Assembly (NCBI GenBank): GCA_002402295.1
Contig: DHFO01000031.1
Coordinates: forward strand, 1-36,693
From: Caldiserica bacterium UBA4822
Lineage (GTDB): Bacteria > Caldisericota > Caldisericia > Cryosericales > Cryosericaceae
Reading direction: 5' to 3'
DNA: 36,693 bases
A program made the translations under genes and the position numbers. The notes below the pieces were generated by a model. It searched no databases, was not told the origin of the DNA, and worked only from the letters and a program-made list of their open reading frames with translations. The stretch's first letter is position 1, and each line of letters starts with the position of its first letter. Positions 24,228 through 33,738 of the stretch are shown here, piece after piece.

Positions 24228-25415
24228 TATTGACTCTTGGTGGGGGCGCAGGGCTGTTACGACACACAGCGTAGCAATACCTTCGCCATGGCCGATCCAT
24301 CCGATCGTGTCGTTGCCGGTGACTTTGATGTTCACTCGGGATACTCCCACGTGGAGAAGCGACGCTATGCGTTTGCGCATCGGTGCCTGGTAAGCACCCA
24401 GCCTCGGACGTTCGGCAATGATTGTAACATCAACTGAGACAATTCCAATTCTCCGGACACGCGGGTCGCCCAGGACCCGCGACAGCAGGATTGCGCTGTC
24501 TATGCCAACGTACTGGGTGTCGGAGGCCGGGAACATGGCTCCGATGTCACCTGCGCCAGCACAGCCCAGAATAGCATCCATAAGTGCATGCAGAACGGCA
24601 TCCGCATCCGATGTTCCATCAAGCCCGGGGCCATCTGGAATGCCAACTCCTCCCAAGACGAGAGAGCGACCGGGTGCAAACCGGTGAACGTCGTATCCGA
24701 ATCCGACTACGGTTGCCGTGCTGCCCAGATAGACTTCCTCGAGAAAACGGGCGTCGCCGGGTAACGTCACCTTGCTGGCGCGTACATCGCCCTCAACGGT
24801 CACCACCTGACCACCGGCCGCTTCGATAAGTGAAGCCTCGTCTGTGAATGCGAGGCCGTTTGTCCCTTGGGTCCCAAGCGCACGGACAAGCGCCTCGATA
24901 CGGCACAATTGGGGCGTCTGAACAGCTGCAAGGTCTCGACGGTCGACCGCCTCACTTGAAGTAGCCCCGATATGCCTGAGCGAGTCTGCAACGGGAACCA
25001 CCGGAATCACTACATCCACGCCGGGACGCCTGGCACTGAGGAGCCTTCCTACAAGCGCTGCGTCCGCCAGTGGTCTCGCCGCGTCGTGGACAAGCACCCA
25101 GTCCCCTGTATCCGCGCCCTTTCCCAACAAAGCACTGAGCCCGCGCGCAACGCTTTCCGAGCGCGTTGCTCCCCCGGAAACAATAGTAATGTCAAGACGT
25201 GCAGGCAGCACACAACGCTTCAGCACCCGTTTCATTCTGCCCATGTCTTCGGGCCGGCATACAAGCACAAGGTGCCGTACGTAGCGGCGACAGGACGATT
25301 CGAGGGTTGTGCATATGAGGGGCCGTCCACCAAACGAAGTGAACACCTTGCTTCTGTGGAACCGACTACTGCTCCCCGCAGCAACAATGACAGCAGCGAC
25401 GTCCCTGCGAGGCAT
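24216..25415 (-). CDS. ispDF: Bifunctional IspD-IspF isoprenoid enzyme
   Basis: A 399-aa fusion for two non-consecutive steps of the MEP pathway. Residues 1-230 are IspD (cytidylyltransferase; AAGSSSRF nucleotide loop, DAARPL near 111). Residues 235-399 are IspF (MECDP synthase), with zinc ligands D242, H244 and H276. In IspF the usual K-A-T-T-x-E loop reads K-V-T-G-N-D (364-369), followed by an intact HGEGIA. The start ATG has a GAGGAACC site and lies 10 bases after radA. The 3' end overlaps the SRP RNA gene on the other strand. Confidence 0.95.
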   Translation of the reverse strand: MPRRDVAAVIVAAGSSSRFHRSKVFTSFGGRPLICTTLESSCRRYVRHLVLVCRPEDMGRMKRVLKRCVLPARLDITIVSGGATRSESVARGLSALLGKGADTGDWVLVHDAARPLADAALVGRLLSARRPGVDVVIPVVPVADSLRHIGATSSEAVDRRDLAAVQTPQLCRIEALVRALGTQGTNGLAFTDEASLIEAAGGQVVTVEGDVRASKVTLPGDARFLEEVYLGSTATVVGFGYDVHRFAPGRSLVLGGVGIPDGPGLDGTSDADAVLHALMDAILGCAGAGDIGAMFPASDTQYVGIDSAILLSRVLGDPRVRRIGIVSVDVTIIAERPRLGAYQAPMRKRIASLLHVGVSRVNIKVTGNDTIGWIGHGEGIATLCVVTALRPHQESITVR

Positions 25416-25425
25416 GGTTCCTCGG

Positions 25426-26826
25426 TTAGCCTACGTCCGGTGCAGCCCCTGCCCCGCGGGGGAAGCCAATGGCGATCGCCTCTGTCATATAGCGCTTGCG
25501 GTGCAGCGTGATTCCGTTGAGGTCACTCAAATCATCACGTGCCTTATCGCTGATCACGAATTCCCTGAACCCCATACGCGCTCCAAGTTCGACCCTTCGA
25601 TGAAGGTTGAAGACTGGCCGCAGGTCACCCGCCAGTCCTAGTTCTGCAACAGGCATGACAGCATCCCGGACCGGTATGTTGCGGAGTGCGCTGTACAGAG
25701 ACCATCCGAGCGCCAGGTCGATGCCGCGGTCCTCGACGGAGAAGTCCCCTGAGATGTTCACGTATATGTCCTTTCCACCTGCGCTGGTTCCAGCCCTCCG
25801 CTCCAGAATGGCAAGAGCAATCATGAGCCTACCATAGTCCAGCCCGGTAGCGATCCGGCGAGGAGATGGAAGGTAGCTGGTGGCCGCAAGTGCCTGCACC
25901 TCGACAAGTACGGCGAAGCTGCCCTGTGCGGCAGGCACAACGACAGAGCCAGGCTGCAGGTTGTGAACATCACTCACGAACGCGCTCGATGGATCTGCTA
26001 TGGGCACGAGTCCATTGGATGTCATTTCGAAGAATCCTGTTTCCCCACTTCTCCCGTAGCGATTCTTACCTGCTCGCAGCAACCGGTACGCTCCAAACCG
26101 ATCGCCCTCCATGTAGAGCACTCCATCTACCAGATGTTCGACGTACTTCGGACCAGCGATGGTTCCGTCCTTGGTAACATGCCCAATGATAAGGGCTGAA
26201 ACTCCGGTTTTCTTCGAGAACCCGGAGATTGCCGCAGCAGTAGCTTTAAGCTGAGCGGGCGTCCCGGAACCGAACACCTCGTCATCCGGCGAGAACGACT
26301 GAAGCGAGTCCATGATGAGGGCCACGGGTCGCACCTGCTCTGCCATTGCCAGGGCGCCCGCAAGAGAGTTAGTGGTTGCCAGCAAGAGATTACCGGGATT
26401 CAAACCAAGACGGCGCAAGCGGCCAAGGATCTGGGAACGGGACTCCTCGCCGCTGACATAGAGGACCTTGCCAACTTGTCCCAACGCCCCAGATATCTGA
26501 AGCACGAGCGTGGACTTGCCGATCCCCGGCTCGCCACCAACCAGGATGGTAGACCCTACTACCAGCCCACCCCCAAGCACCTCGTCCCAGGGACCGATTC
26601 CGGTCACCAGCCGCTGCTCGGGTTGGATGCTGTCCAATTCCACACGTAGTTCCGATTCGGGTGGAACAGACCTAGCCGCATCCTGTACTACGCCCGTCCG
26701 GGGTTCCATCTCAGAGGCTTCCTCGACAAACGTTCCCCATGATCCGCACTCTGGGCACCTGCCAAGCCGGGAAACACTGATGTAGCCACACTCGCTACAT
26801 CTGTATTGAATCTGTGGTCGGGCCAT
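25426..26826 (-). CDS. radA: DNA repair protein RadA/Sms
   Basis: A 466-aa RecA-like ATPase that helps branch migration in recombination. An N-terminal zinc finger (CSECG ... CPECG), Walker A GGEPGIGKST, the family-specific KNRYG motif and a C-terminal Lon-like domain are all seen. The ATG at 26826 is chosen over the in-frame GTG at 26832; neither has a strong ribosome site. It follows lysS by 27 bases and precedes ispDF. Confidence 0.96.
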   Translation of the reverse strand: MARPQIQYRCSECGYISVSRLGRCPECGSWGTFVEEASEMEPRTGVVQDAARSVPPESELRVELDSIQPEQRLVTGIGPWDEVLGGGLVVGSTILVGGEPGIGKSTLVLQISGALGQVGKVLYVSGEESRSQILGRLRRLGLNPGNLLLATTNSLAGALAMAEQVRPVALIMDSLQSFSPDDEVFGSGTPAQLKATAAAISGFSKKTGVSALIIGHVTKDGTIAGPKYVEHLVDGVLYMEGDRFGAYRLLRAGKNRYGRSGETGFFEMTSNGLVPIADPSSAFVSDVHNLQPGSVVVPAAQGSFAVLVEVQALAATSYLPSPRRIATGLDYGRLMIALAILERRAGTSAGGKDIYVNISGDFSVEDRGIDLALGWSLYSALRNIPVRDAVMPVAELGLAGDLRPVFNLHRRVELGARMGFREFVISDKARDDLSDLNGITLHRKRYMTEAIAIGFPRGAGAAPDVG

Positions 26827-26853
26827 CGACACTCGTATGAAGCAGGAGAGTCG

Positions 26854-28326
26854 TCAGTCCTGCTGTTCCCTTCGCTTCAAGACAGGGAACAGGATGACAT
26901 CGCGTATAGACTCCTGCCCCAGCAGCAACATAACCAGCCTGTCAATACCAATTCCAAGGCCACCTGCTGGCGGCATGCCATACTGGAGGGCACGTACATA
27001 GTCCAGATCCATGGACTGGCTCTCGTCGTCGCCGCTTGCTTTCGCAGCAGCCTGTTCAGCAAACCGCTCCTCCTGGTCTATCGGGTCATTCAGCTCCGTG
27101 AACGCATTGGCCACTTCCATACCACCTACAAACAGCTCAAAGCGCTGCACGAGATGTGGCTGATCGGGCATACGCTTGGCCAGTGGGGATATCTCCACCG
27201 GATAATCGTGGACAAATGTTGGGTCGACGAAATTCGGTTCCACCATCTTGTCAAATACCTCATTGACCACATTGGCATACTCGAATGATTTGTCCATGTG
27301 AATCCCAAACTGCTCAATCGCGCGGCGTGCCACCATGGGATCGCGGAGGTCTTCCAGACTCAGCCCAGCGTACTGCCGCAGGGCGTGGTCAAACGTGGTG
27401 CGAGCAAATGGGCCAGCAAAGTGGATAGTCTGGTCGCCAAACTGGACAACCGGACTTCTGGTCACCTCATTCGCCAACTTCAGGATCAGGTCCTCCGTGA
27501 GGCTTATCATGCCATCCAGGTCCGAGTAGGCTTCGTACAGTTCCATCATGGTGAATTCTGGATTGTGTACAGTATCAATGCCTTCGTTCCTGAAACTGCG
27601 GTTGATTTCAAACACTCTCTCGAAACCCCCTACCAGCAGTCGTTTGAGGTAGAGTTCAGGCGCGATTCGCAGGTAGAGATCCTCATCCAGTGCGTTATGA
27701 TGAGTGACAAACGGACGAGCTGTTGCTCCACCGGCAATTGGCTGAAGCATGGGTGTCTCAACCTCGAGATAGCCTCTGGCAGTCAAGTACGTGCGTATAT
27801 TGGACACGATTGTTGACCGCATGACGAAGGTATCGCGCACATCAGTATTGACCATGAGGTCAACGTATCTGCGCCGATAGCGCAGCTCCACGTCGGTAAG
27901 TCCGTGGAACTTCTCGGGCAATGTTCGAACCGCCTTTGAGAGAAGCCATACCTTGGACACAGCGATGGTTCTCTCCCCGGTCCGTGTTACAAAGAGCGAG
28001 CCTTCGACTCCGATGATGTCGCCTGAATCGATATACTGTCTGAACCACTCGTATCCCGGCTCCTGGAGATCATCAGAACGAACGTAGAGCTGAATGCGTC
28101 CTGACATGTCTGCAAGCACCAGGAAACATGCCTTGCCATGGCCCCGAATAGCCATGACCCTTCCCCGCACTCGTACCGTCTGACCCGTCAACGCTTCCCA
28201 CCGTTCGAGGACAGAGATGACAGGAAGGGCCCCATCAAATCTCCGTCCAAAGGGATCAATACCCTGGGCGCGGATCTCGGCAATCCTGTTCTTCCGGCTC
28301 TGCTCTATTTCGTTCAACTCCAGCAC
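26854..28326 (-). CDS. lysS: Lysyl-tRNA synthetase, class II
   Basis: A 490-aa class II synthetase. The N-terminal OB fold binds the anticodon (about 55-145), and the catalytic core has motif 2 (FRNEGIDTVHNPEFTM) and motif 3 (GIGIDRLVMLL). The start is a GTG at 28326 with AAAGGATG just upstream, two bases after the greA stop. This greA-lysS order is common in bacteria. Confidence 0.97.
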   Translation of the reverse strand: MLELNEIEQSRKNRIAEIRAQGIDPFGRRFDGALPVISVLERWEALTGQTVRVRGRVMAIRGHGKACFLVLADMSGRIQLYVRSDDLQEPGYEWFRQYIDSGDIIGVEGSLFVTRTGERTIAVSKVWLLSKAVRTLPEKFHGLTDVELRYRRRYVDLMVNTDVRDTFVMRSTIVSNIRTYLTARGYLEVETPMLQPIAGGATARPFVTHHNALDEDLYLRIAPELYLKRLLVGGFERVFEINRSFRNEGIDTVHNPEFTMMELYEAYSDLDGMISLTEDLILKLANEVTRSPVVQFGDQTIHFAGPFARTTFDHALRQYAGLSLEDLRDPMVARRAIEQFGIHMDKSFEYANVVNEVFDKMVEPNFVDPTFVHDYPVEISPLAKRMPDQPHLVQRFELFVGGMEVANAFTELNDPIDQEERFAEQAAAKASGDDESQSMDLDYVRALQYGMPPAGGLGIGIDRLVMLLLGQESIRDVILFPVLKRREQQD

Positions 28327-28328
28327 GT

Positions 28329-28871
28329 CTACATCCTTTCTATGCTCAGAATCTTATAGGATACCCGTCCCCTCGGGATGCGCACGATGACTGTTTCCTT
28401 TTCATGCTTGCCCACGAGGGCCTTGCCTACAGGACTGTCAATCGATATCCGCCCTTCTATGGGGTTGGCTTCGAGGTTACCAACGATCGTAAACCAGCGT
28501 GCCTTCCCCGTGTCGAGGTCGACAACCTGCACTTTGCACCCCATATGAACTTCACCGGTAGCTACGTCTTCTGGATCAACCACGACAGCGTGCTCAAGTT
28601 GTCGTTCCAAATCCATGATCGTGCCTTCGATGAATGCCTGTTCTTTCTTTGCCTCTTCGTACTCTGCGTTCTCGGACAGGTCGCCAAAACTCTTCGCCTC
28701 CTTGATACGTTCGGCGATACGGAGGCGGTCCTTCGTCTTCAGCCTGTCCAGCTCCTCCAGCATTTTCTTGTGCTGTACGGGACTGATGTACAGTTTCTCC
28801 TGCTCATCCTCTTCCCGTGAATTGGTTATTTCAATGTCTTCGTCAAAATGCTCTTCTTCATCGTTCTTCAT
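28329..28871 (-). CDS. greA: Transcription elongation factor GreA with acidic N-terminal extension
   Basis: A 180-aa factor that stimulates cleavage of backtracked RNA in RNA polymerase. The coiled-coil tip GDLSENAEYEEAKKEQ with its acidic residues is intact, and the C-terminal FKBP-like domain is complete. The first about 27 residues are an extra acidic stretch before the normal start of the family. The ATG at 28871 is set by GGAGG eight bases upstream and lies 14 bases inside the end of dus. Confidence 0.96.
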   Translation of the reverse strand: MKNDEEEHFDEDIEITNSREEDEQEKLYISPVQHKKMLEELDRLKTKDRLRIAERIKEAKSFGDLSENAEYEEAKKEQAFIEGTIMDLERQLEHAVVVDPEDVATGEVHMGCKVQVVDLDTGKARWFTIVGNLEANPIEGRISIDSPVGKALVGKHEKETVIVRIPRGRVSYKILSIERM

Positions 28872-29853
28872 GGTAAACCTCCTCGCCCGCATTCACACAT
28901 ATGTTGTGGTATTCGTCCAGCAGTCCTTTCAGCTCAGCTGCTCCGGTGATCTGGTTGATACGCCCCCGATACGTTGTCGCCTCCGGCAGACCCTTGAAGT
29001 AGAACGAGAGATGTTTGCGCATTTCCTTGACGCCGTTCGCCTCGCCTTTCAAGGCAATCTCCAGGTCCACATGCTGCTGCATGACGCTAAACCTCTCATC
29101 AACACCTATTTCCCTGGGGCACGCCCCACCCAATATTCCGTTGATTTGTTCGAACACCCATGGATTACCCAGAGCTGCCCGACCTACCATGACATAGTCG
29201 CACTTCGTGTAGGCAAGAAACCTCTGTGCGTCCTGCGCGGTTTTCACACCACCATTTGCTATGACGGGAATCGCGGCGTGTTCCTTCGCCGAAGCTATGA
29301 CATCCCAATCCTTCGCACCAGACCGGCCTTGAACGGCTGTGCTGCCATGGATAGCCAGGGCTGCCACGCCATTCTTCTCACAAATGCCAAGAATGTCCTC
29401 TACAACATTGTCATCGATCTGGAAGCCCTTCCGTATCTTCACTGTGACAGGCAGAGGTGTTGCATGAACAACCGCAGCAGTGACGGCATCAACGAGTGCC
29501 AGGTCCTTGAGAAGTGCAGACCCCGCGCCCGTCTTGACGATCTTAGGCTCCGGGCACCCCATATTAATGTCTACCGCATCAACCCCCGCTTCGGTCAGGA
29601 CCGAGGCAGCTCGTGCCATGGCATCCGGCCTGGCCCCGAACAACTGGAAGTCCACAGGACGCTCTGCGGGATCAAATGCGAGCATCTCCATGGTCTTGGC
29701 ATTACCAAAGCGTATTCCGAGTGAAGAAACCATTTCGGTATACACCATGGCCGCTCCATAACGACGGCACAACACGCGAAATGGCGAGTCGCCATACCCA
29801 GCCAGCGGCGCCAGAATCCCGCGCCCATCAAGTTGAAGCGAGCCTATCCTCAT
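28858..29853 (-). CDS. dus: tRNA-dihydrouridine synthase (DusB-like)
   Basis: A 331-aa FMN-dependent enzyme that reduces uridine in the tRNA D-loop. The TIM-barrel FMN site starts LAPLAGYGDSPFR, and the catalytic cysteine is C100 in NMGCPEPKIVKTGAG. The C-terminal helical tRNA-binding domain is present. The ATG at 29853 overlaps the coaX stop as ATGA. Confidence 0.95.
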   Translation of the reverse strand: MRIGSLQLDGRGILAPLAGYGDSPFRVLCRRYGAAMVYTEMVSSLGIRFGNAKTMEMLAFDPAERPVDFQLFGARPDAMARAASVLTEAGVDAVDINMGCPEPKIVKTGAGSALLKDLALVDAVTAAVVHATPLPVTVKIRKGFQIDDNVVEDILGICEKNGVAALAIHGSTAVQGRSGAKDWDVIASAKEHAAIPVIANGGVKTAQDAQRFLAYTKCDYVMVGRAALGNPWVFEQINGILGGACPREIGVDERFSVMQQHVDLEIALKGEANGVKEMRKHLSFYFKGLPEATTYRGRINQITGAAELKGLLDEYHNICVNAGEEVYHEER

Positions 29854-30629
29854 GGCAGTCCGTCGCTGTTCAATTCAAAAACCATGCGAAGACCATCCAG
29901 GGTCAGCGTCGGGTCATGAATACACTCCGCACGCAACCCGGGAACAACGACAGGGGCAAGCCCACCAGTCACGACAACCTTCGCATCCGAGAGACCGCCA
30001 TCATGTCGCATACGTTCGATCATGCCATCGACCATGAATACCTCTCCCCAGACGACACCAATCTGCATCTGCGTGACCGTGTCGATGCCAAGGCTCGTGG
30101 TAGGACGTTCTAGCTCAATACGTGGCAACTTGGCTGTGCGGCTGAACAGCAATTCACTGGAGTTCAACAGACCAGGAGCGATTGATCCCCCCAGGTACCG
30201 ACCATCGCCACTCACATAGTTAAAGGTGGTGGCAGTACCAAGGTCAACGACTATACATGGGCCTCCGTATTTCCTGAATGCCCCTACACAGTCGGCTACC
30301 CTGTCGGCTCCCATCTCCGCAGGAGACTCAACATCCCACGAAATACCAGTGTGCAACGCCGTCGAGACGAGCATGGGTTGCAAATGGAACATCCGGTCCA
30401 CAAGGCGACGCATGATAGGCGCAAGAGGCGGGACAACGGATGCTAGAATGACGGATGTCACGTCACGCGGCAGTTTGTCAGAACTGTCGAACAGGCTTCG
30501 CAGAAAGACGCCATACTCATCGGCGGTCTTGCCCCTGTCAGTCGTAAGCCGCCAGCTCTCACGCAGGACTTCGCCATCAAACAGACCAAAGACTATGTTG
30601 GTGTTTCCGACATCAATGGCAAGAAGCAT
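29850..30629 (-). CDS. coaX: Type III pantothenate kinase
   Basis: A 259-aa kinase of the first step of CoA synthesis. The ASKHA fold is seen in DVGNTNIVFG (residues 6-15), GADRVADCVGAF and VVDLGTATTFNYV. Length is normal. Only 22 bases separate it from the tRNA-Ser gene upstream, with a GAAGG ribosome site in that gap and no terminator, so the two are probably on one transcript. Confidence 0.96.
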   Translation of the reverse strand: MLLAIDVGNTNIVFGLFDGEVLRESWRLTTDRGKTADEYGVFLRSLFDSSDKLPRDVTSVILASVVPPLAPIMRRLVDRMFHLQPMLVSTALHTGISWDVESPAEMGADRVADCVGAFRKYGGPCIVVDLGTATTFNYVSGDGRYLGGSIAPGLLNSSELLFSRTAKLPRIELERPTTSLGIDTVTQMQIGVVWGEVFMVDGMIERMRHDGGLSDAKVVVTGGLAPVVVPGLRAECIHDPTLTLDGLRMVFELNSDGLP

Positions 30630-30651
30630 GACTCACGCCTTCAACGCAAAA

Positions 30652-30743
30652 TGGCGGAGAGACCGGGATTTGGACCCGGGAGGCGGTTTTATCCACCCAC
30701 TCGCTTAGCAGGCGAGTGCCTTCAGCCACTCGGCCATCTCTCC
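30652..30743 (-). tRNA. tRNA-Ser (anticodon GCT)
   Basis: A 92-base tRNA with acceptor GGAGAGA/TCTCTCC, discriminator G and an encoded CCA. The anticodon loop CTGCTAA reads GCT. A long variable arm is present, as in all tRNA-Ser. A good promoter lies 31 bases upstream and coaX follows after 22 bases. Confidence 0.95.
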
Positions 30744-30773
30744 GCAAACCTGGGCAATACCTAAACTCCTGTC

Positions 30774-30801
30774 AGTATACCGGCTTCGAGCACATTATCA
30801 A
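30774..30801 (-). promoter_or_regulatory. Promoter for tRNA-Ser and coaX operon
   Basis: On the minus strand TTGATA (30801-30796), a 16-base spacer and TATACT (30779-30774). It lies between the ruvB stop and the tRNA gene. No other promoter is seen before coaX. Confidence 0.75.
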
Positions 30802-30821
30802 GCCTGACCCATCTTCACCGG

Positions 30822-31883
30822 TCAGAACAGAAGCTCCTCGTGACCCCCTGCGGCACGGTCGGAGTCCCCCAGGTACTTCCGGCCTAGATCTGTCATGACC
30901 CGTCCCTGCGCCGTGCGAGCGATAAAGTTCAACTGCACCAGATATGGCTCGATAACCACCGAAACTGTTTCTGGGTCCTCATTAATGGCCGACGCAAGAC
31001 TGTCAAGCCCTACGGGTCCACCTCTGAACTTCTCGTCAATTGCACGCAGCAGGCGACGGTCGATGTCCAGCAGGCCGTACCGGTCAATTGCCAGACGTGA
31101 GAAGGCCTCATCAACAAGCTTCACATCGATTACCTCGGCACCTGCATAGGCCATGTAGTCCCGGATCCGTTTGAGATTCCGGAGGGCAATGCGGGGAATC
31201 CCTCGCGACCGGGCTGCAATACGCCATGCCGCCGGTGGTTCCACAACCGTCCCAAGTCGCTCGGACGCATGTGCGATAATCAAGGCAAGCTCCTCCTCGT
31301 TGTAGGGATCAAGGCGCATGACTATTCCAAACCGGTCGCGAAGTGGGGCTGAAAGCATCCCGAAGCGCGTCGTCGCTCCAATCAGCGTGAAGGGTTTGAG
31401 TCGAATCGTCAGCGTCTTGGCACTCGGACCCTTGCCAAGGATGATGGGCAGCCGAAAGTCCTCCATTGCAGAATACAGGCTCTCTTCCACAGCGGCAGGC
31501 AAGCGATGGATCTCATCAACAAACAGCACATCGCGCTCGCGCAGCGAAGCCAGAATGCTTGCCAGGTCCCCTGCGCGAGTCAACGCTGCTCCACTCGTGT
31601 ACTTGAATCGTACCCCCAGCTCAGTAGCGATAATCTGCGATAACGTCGTCTTGCCAAGGCCGGGAGGTCCATAGAGCAGACAGTGGTCGAGTGGTTCGTT
31701 TCGGCTGATAGCAGCCTTCACGAATATGGCAAGGTTGCGCCGGATCTGCTCCTGGCCGACAAAGTCGTCCAGCCGCCGCGGTCGGACTGTAGCTCCAGCT
31801 GCATCAGTGTCCGGTGGGGCGCTGGTGACAGCAGGCGCCGATACCTGCTTGAGCCGCACATGCTTGTCTGTTCCTGCTGCCAT
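30822..31883 (-). CDS. ruvB: Holliday junction ATPase RuvB
   Basis: A 353-aa AAA+ motor that drives branch migration with RuvA. Walker A YGPPGLGKTT and Walker B FVDEIHRL are present, and the C-terminal winged helix with TAQGRV ends the protein. The ATG at 31883 lies three bases after the ruvA stop, with GGAGAAG spanning that stop. It is the last gene of the pdxS-ruvB operon. Confidence 0.97.
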   Translation of the reverse strand: MAAGTDKHVRLKQVSAPAVTSAPPDTDAAGATVRPRRLDDFVGQEQIRRNLAIFVKAAISRNEPLDHCLLYGPPGLGKTTLSQIIATELGVRFKYTSGAALTRAGDLASILASLRERDVLFVDEIHRLPAAVEESLYSAMEDFRLPIILGKGPSAKTLTIRLKPFTLIGATTRFGMLSAPLRDRFGIVMRLDPYNEEELALIIAHASERLGTVVEPPAAWRIAARSRGIPRIALRNLKRIRDYMAYAGAEVIDVKLVDEAFSRLAIDRYGLLDIDRRLLRAIDEKFRGGPVGLDSLASAINEDPETVSVVIEPYLVQLNFIARTAQGRVMTDLGRKYLGDSDRAAGGHEELLF

Positions 31884-31886
31884 TGG

Positions 31887-32477
31887 CTACTTCTCCGAAA
31901 GCAGTTGAAGCGCGTCACGCACCAGTTCTTCCGCACCACGGTCGGCGGGATCGCCCAGTTGACTGACAGCCCCGCTGATCTCTCGCTGTGAATATCCAAG
32001 CGACCTCAGAGCCATTTCCACGTCCGCGAGTATGCTGGGCTCCAGAAGGGGTGCCTCGGTTGCAACAAGTTCGGCATACTTTCGATTCACGATGGGACGC
32101 AGTTCAATCAGGATACGCTCAGCGTTCTTCTTTCCAATGCCAGGAGCGGATGTAAGCAGCGCCACATTCTGCTCGCGCACCGCCTCAACAAGGCGTGCCG
32201 CCGTCGTCGCCCGCAGCAGATTCAGAGCCGTCTTGGCGCCCACGCCAGGGACGTGCTCCACCAAATCCGCAAAGACCTGGTATTCCAGTCCGTTAGCAAA
32301 CCCGTAGAGTTCCTGCCGGTCCTCTTTGACTACATGATACGTTTGCAACTCGACATCCTCCCCGACCTCGAACACGGAAGTGTCAATAACACGCACTTCG
32401 TAGCCGATGTCACCGGCGACTACCACCAGTGCCGAGTCGGTCTTGCGATAAACGTTGCCCCTAATCAGTGCAATCAT
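31887..32477 (-). CDS. ruvA: Holliday junction protein RuvA
   Basis: A 196-aa protein that binds four-way junctions as a tetramer and loads RuvB. It has an N-terminal OB fold (MIALIRGNVYR), helix-hairpin-helix segments (VPGVGAKTALNLL and APGIGKKNAERIL) and a C-terminal RuvB-binding domain. The ATG at 32477 lies 17 bases inside the end of ruvC. Confidence 0.96.
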   Translation of the reverse strand: MIALIRGNVYRKTDSALVVVAGDIGYEVRVIDTSVFEVGEDVELQTYHVVKEDRQELYGFANGLEYQVFADLVEHVPGVGAKTALNLLRATTAARLVEAVREQNVALLTSAPGIGKKNAERILIELRPIVNRKYAELVATEAPLLEPSILADVEMALRSLGYSQREISGAVSQLGDPADRGAEELVRDALQLLSEK

Positions 32478-32976
32478 CAGAAGCCTCGGCAAGAAGGGCT
32501 TCGCGGTACGACCCGGTGAACGTATGGCACAGAGCAATGGCAACGGCATCAGCCGTATCATCAGGGGTTATGCGTTCCTCGAGTCCCAGAATCTGGCGCA
32601 CAGCAGCCTCGACATTCTTCTTGCTCTCAAGCCCATAGGATGCCACTGCCAGCTTGACCTGCTGAGGCGTGTACTCAAAGGTCGGGATGTGGTACGTACC
32701 GACAGCGAGGACAATGACCCCGCGAGCTTCGCTGACTTTCATGACAGTACGCGCATTGCGAAAGAAGAACAACGACTCCAGTGCCACTGCATCCGGGCTG
32801 TACCTGCGTACGAGACGCCGAACTCCATCATAGATGAACTTGAGGCGCTCGGCATAGGGGCTAGAACTGTTTGTTTCGAGGCACCCATAACCCAGCAGGG
32901 CCATGGCATCGCCTTCGGATGAGACGACACCATAACCAATGCGCGCCAGTCCGGGGTCAATGCCGAGAGTGAGCAT
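32461..32976 (-). CDS. ruvC: Holliday junction resolvase RuvC
   Basis: A 171-aa endonuclease that resolves Holliday junctions. The four acidic residues are present: D7 (GIDPG), the glutamate in ALESLFF, and two aspartates in DDTADAVA. Length is normal. It lies six bases after yebC and overlaps ruvA. Confidence 0.97.
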   Translation of the reverse strand: MLTLGIDPGLARIGYGVVSSEGDAMALLGYGCLETNSSSPYAERLKFIYDGVRRLVRRYSPDAVALESLFFFRNARTVMKVSEARGVIVLAVGTYHIPTFEYTPQQVKLAVASYGLESKKNVEAAVRQILGLEERITPDDTADAVAIALCHTFTGSYREALLAEASDDCTD

Positions 32977-32982
32977 TGCTTC

Positions 32983-33738
32983 TCAGCTTTCCTGCTCCAG
33001 CTGCTGGATAATCTCGTCGCTCATTTCATAGTTGGAGAAGTAGTCGCTCACGTCGTCATGTTCATCAAGTGCCTCTTCAAGGCGCGCGATCTTGCGCGCG
33101 TCCTCCAGAGCAACGGGCACCAGAGTCTTGGGAATCATCACAAGAGATGCGGACTTAACCGGTATTCCGGCGGCCTCCAGAGCCTGACGAACCTTGTACA
33201 CATCTTCGGGCCCGGTGATGACCGTGGTATTCTCCTCATCCTGCTTGAGATCCTCCGCCCCGCTGTCCACTGCGATCATGAAAAGGTCATCGTAAGACCT
33301 GCCGCCAGCGTCTATCTCGAGAGAGCCCTTCCGCTCAAATCCCCAGCTCACAGACCCGTTCTCTCCCAGGGCGCCGCCGTGCTGTGACAGGATGCGTCTG
33401 ATTTCCGAGGTGGTGCGATTCTTGTTGTCCGTCGATGCCATGATGATAAACGCCGTACCATTGGGGCCATATCCCTCGTAGGTTGTTTCCTCGTAGGTGA
33501 CACCCTCCATCTCGCCGGTACCCCGCATGATAGCCTTCTTCACATTGTCATTGGGCATACCAGCAGCCTTGGCTTTTTCCACAGCGGCTCGCAGCCGGGA
33601 ATTAGTTTCCGGGTTTCCCCCGCCAGCTTTTGCAGCGATGATAATTTCGCGTGTGATCTTGGTAAACGTGCGCCCACGCTTGGCGTCCTCGGCGCCCTTC
33701 TTGGCCTGAATATTGTGCCACTTGGAATGCCCAGACAT
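32983..33738 (-). CDS. yebC: YebC/PmpR-family protein
   Basis: A 251-aa member of the YebC family, starting with the hallmark MSGHSKWHNIQ. The family has been described as DNA-binding regulators and, more recently, as factors relieving ribosome stalls at proline runs. It adjoins pdxT (start directly after that stop) and precedes ruvC, a common pairing. Confidence 0.95.
   Translation of the reverse strand: MSGHSKWHNIQAKKGAEDAKRGRTFTKITREIIIAAKAGGGNPETNSRLRAAVEKAKAAGMPNDNVKKAIMRGTGEMEGVTYEETTYEGYGPNGTAFIIMASTDNKNRTTSEIRRILSQHGGALGENGSVSWGFERKGSLEIDAGGRSYDDLFMIAVDSGAEDLKQDEENTTVITGPEDVYKVRQALEAAGIPVKSASLVMIPKTLVPVALEDARKIARLEEALDEHDDVSDYFSNYEMSDEIIQQLEQES

Noticed and set aside
23916..24393. 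Overlapping frames on both strands after the PEGA gene
   Set aside because: The region is explained by the SRP RNA with its own promoter; the frames have no start signals or known families.
24972..25511. Plus-strand open frame of 179 codons
   Set aside because: Antisense to ispDF and radA, low-complexity basic composition.
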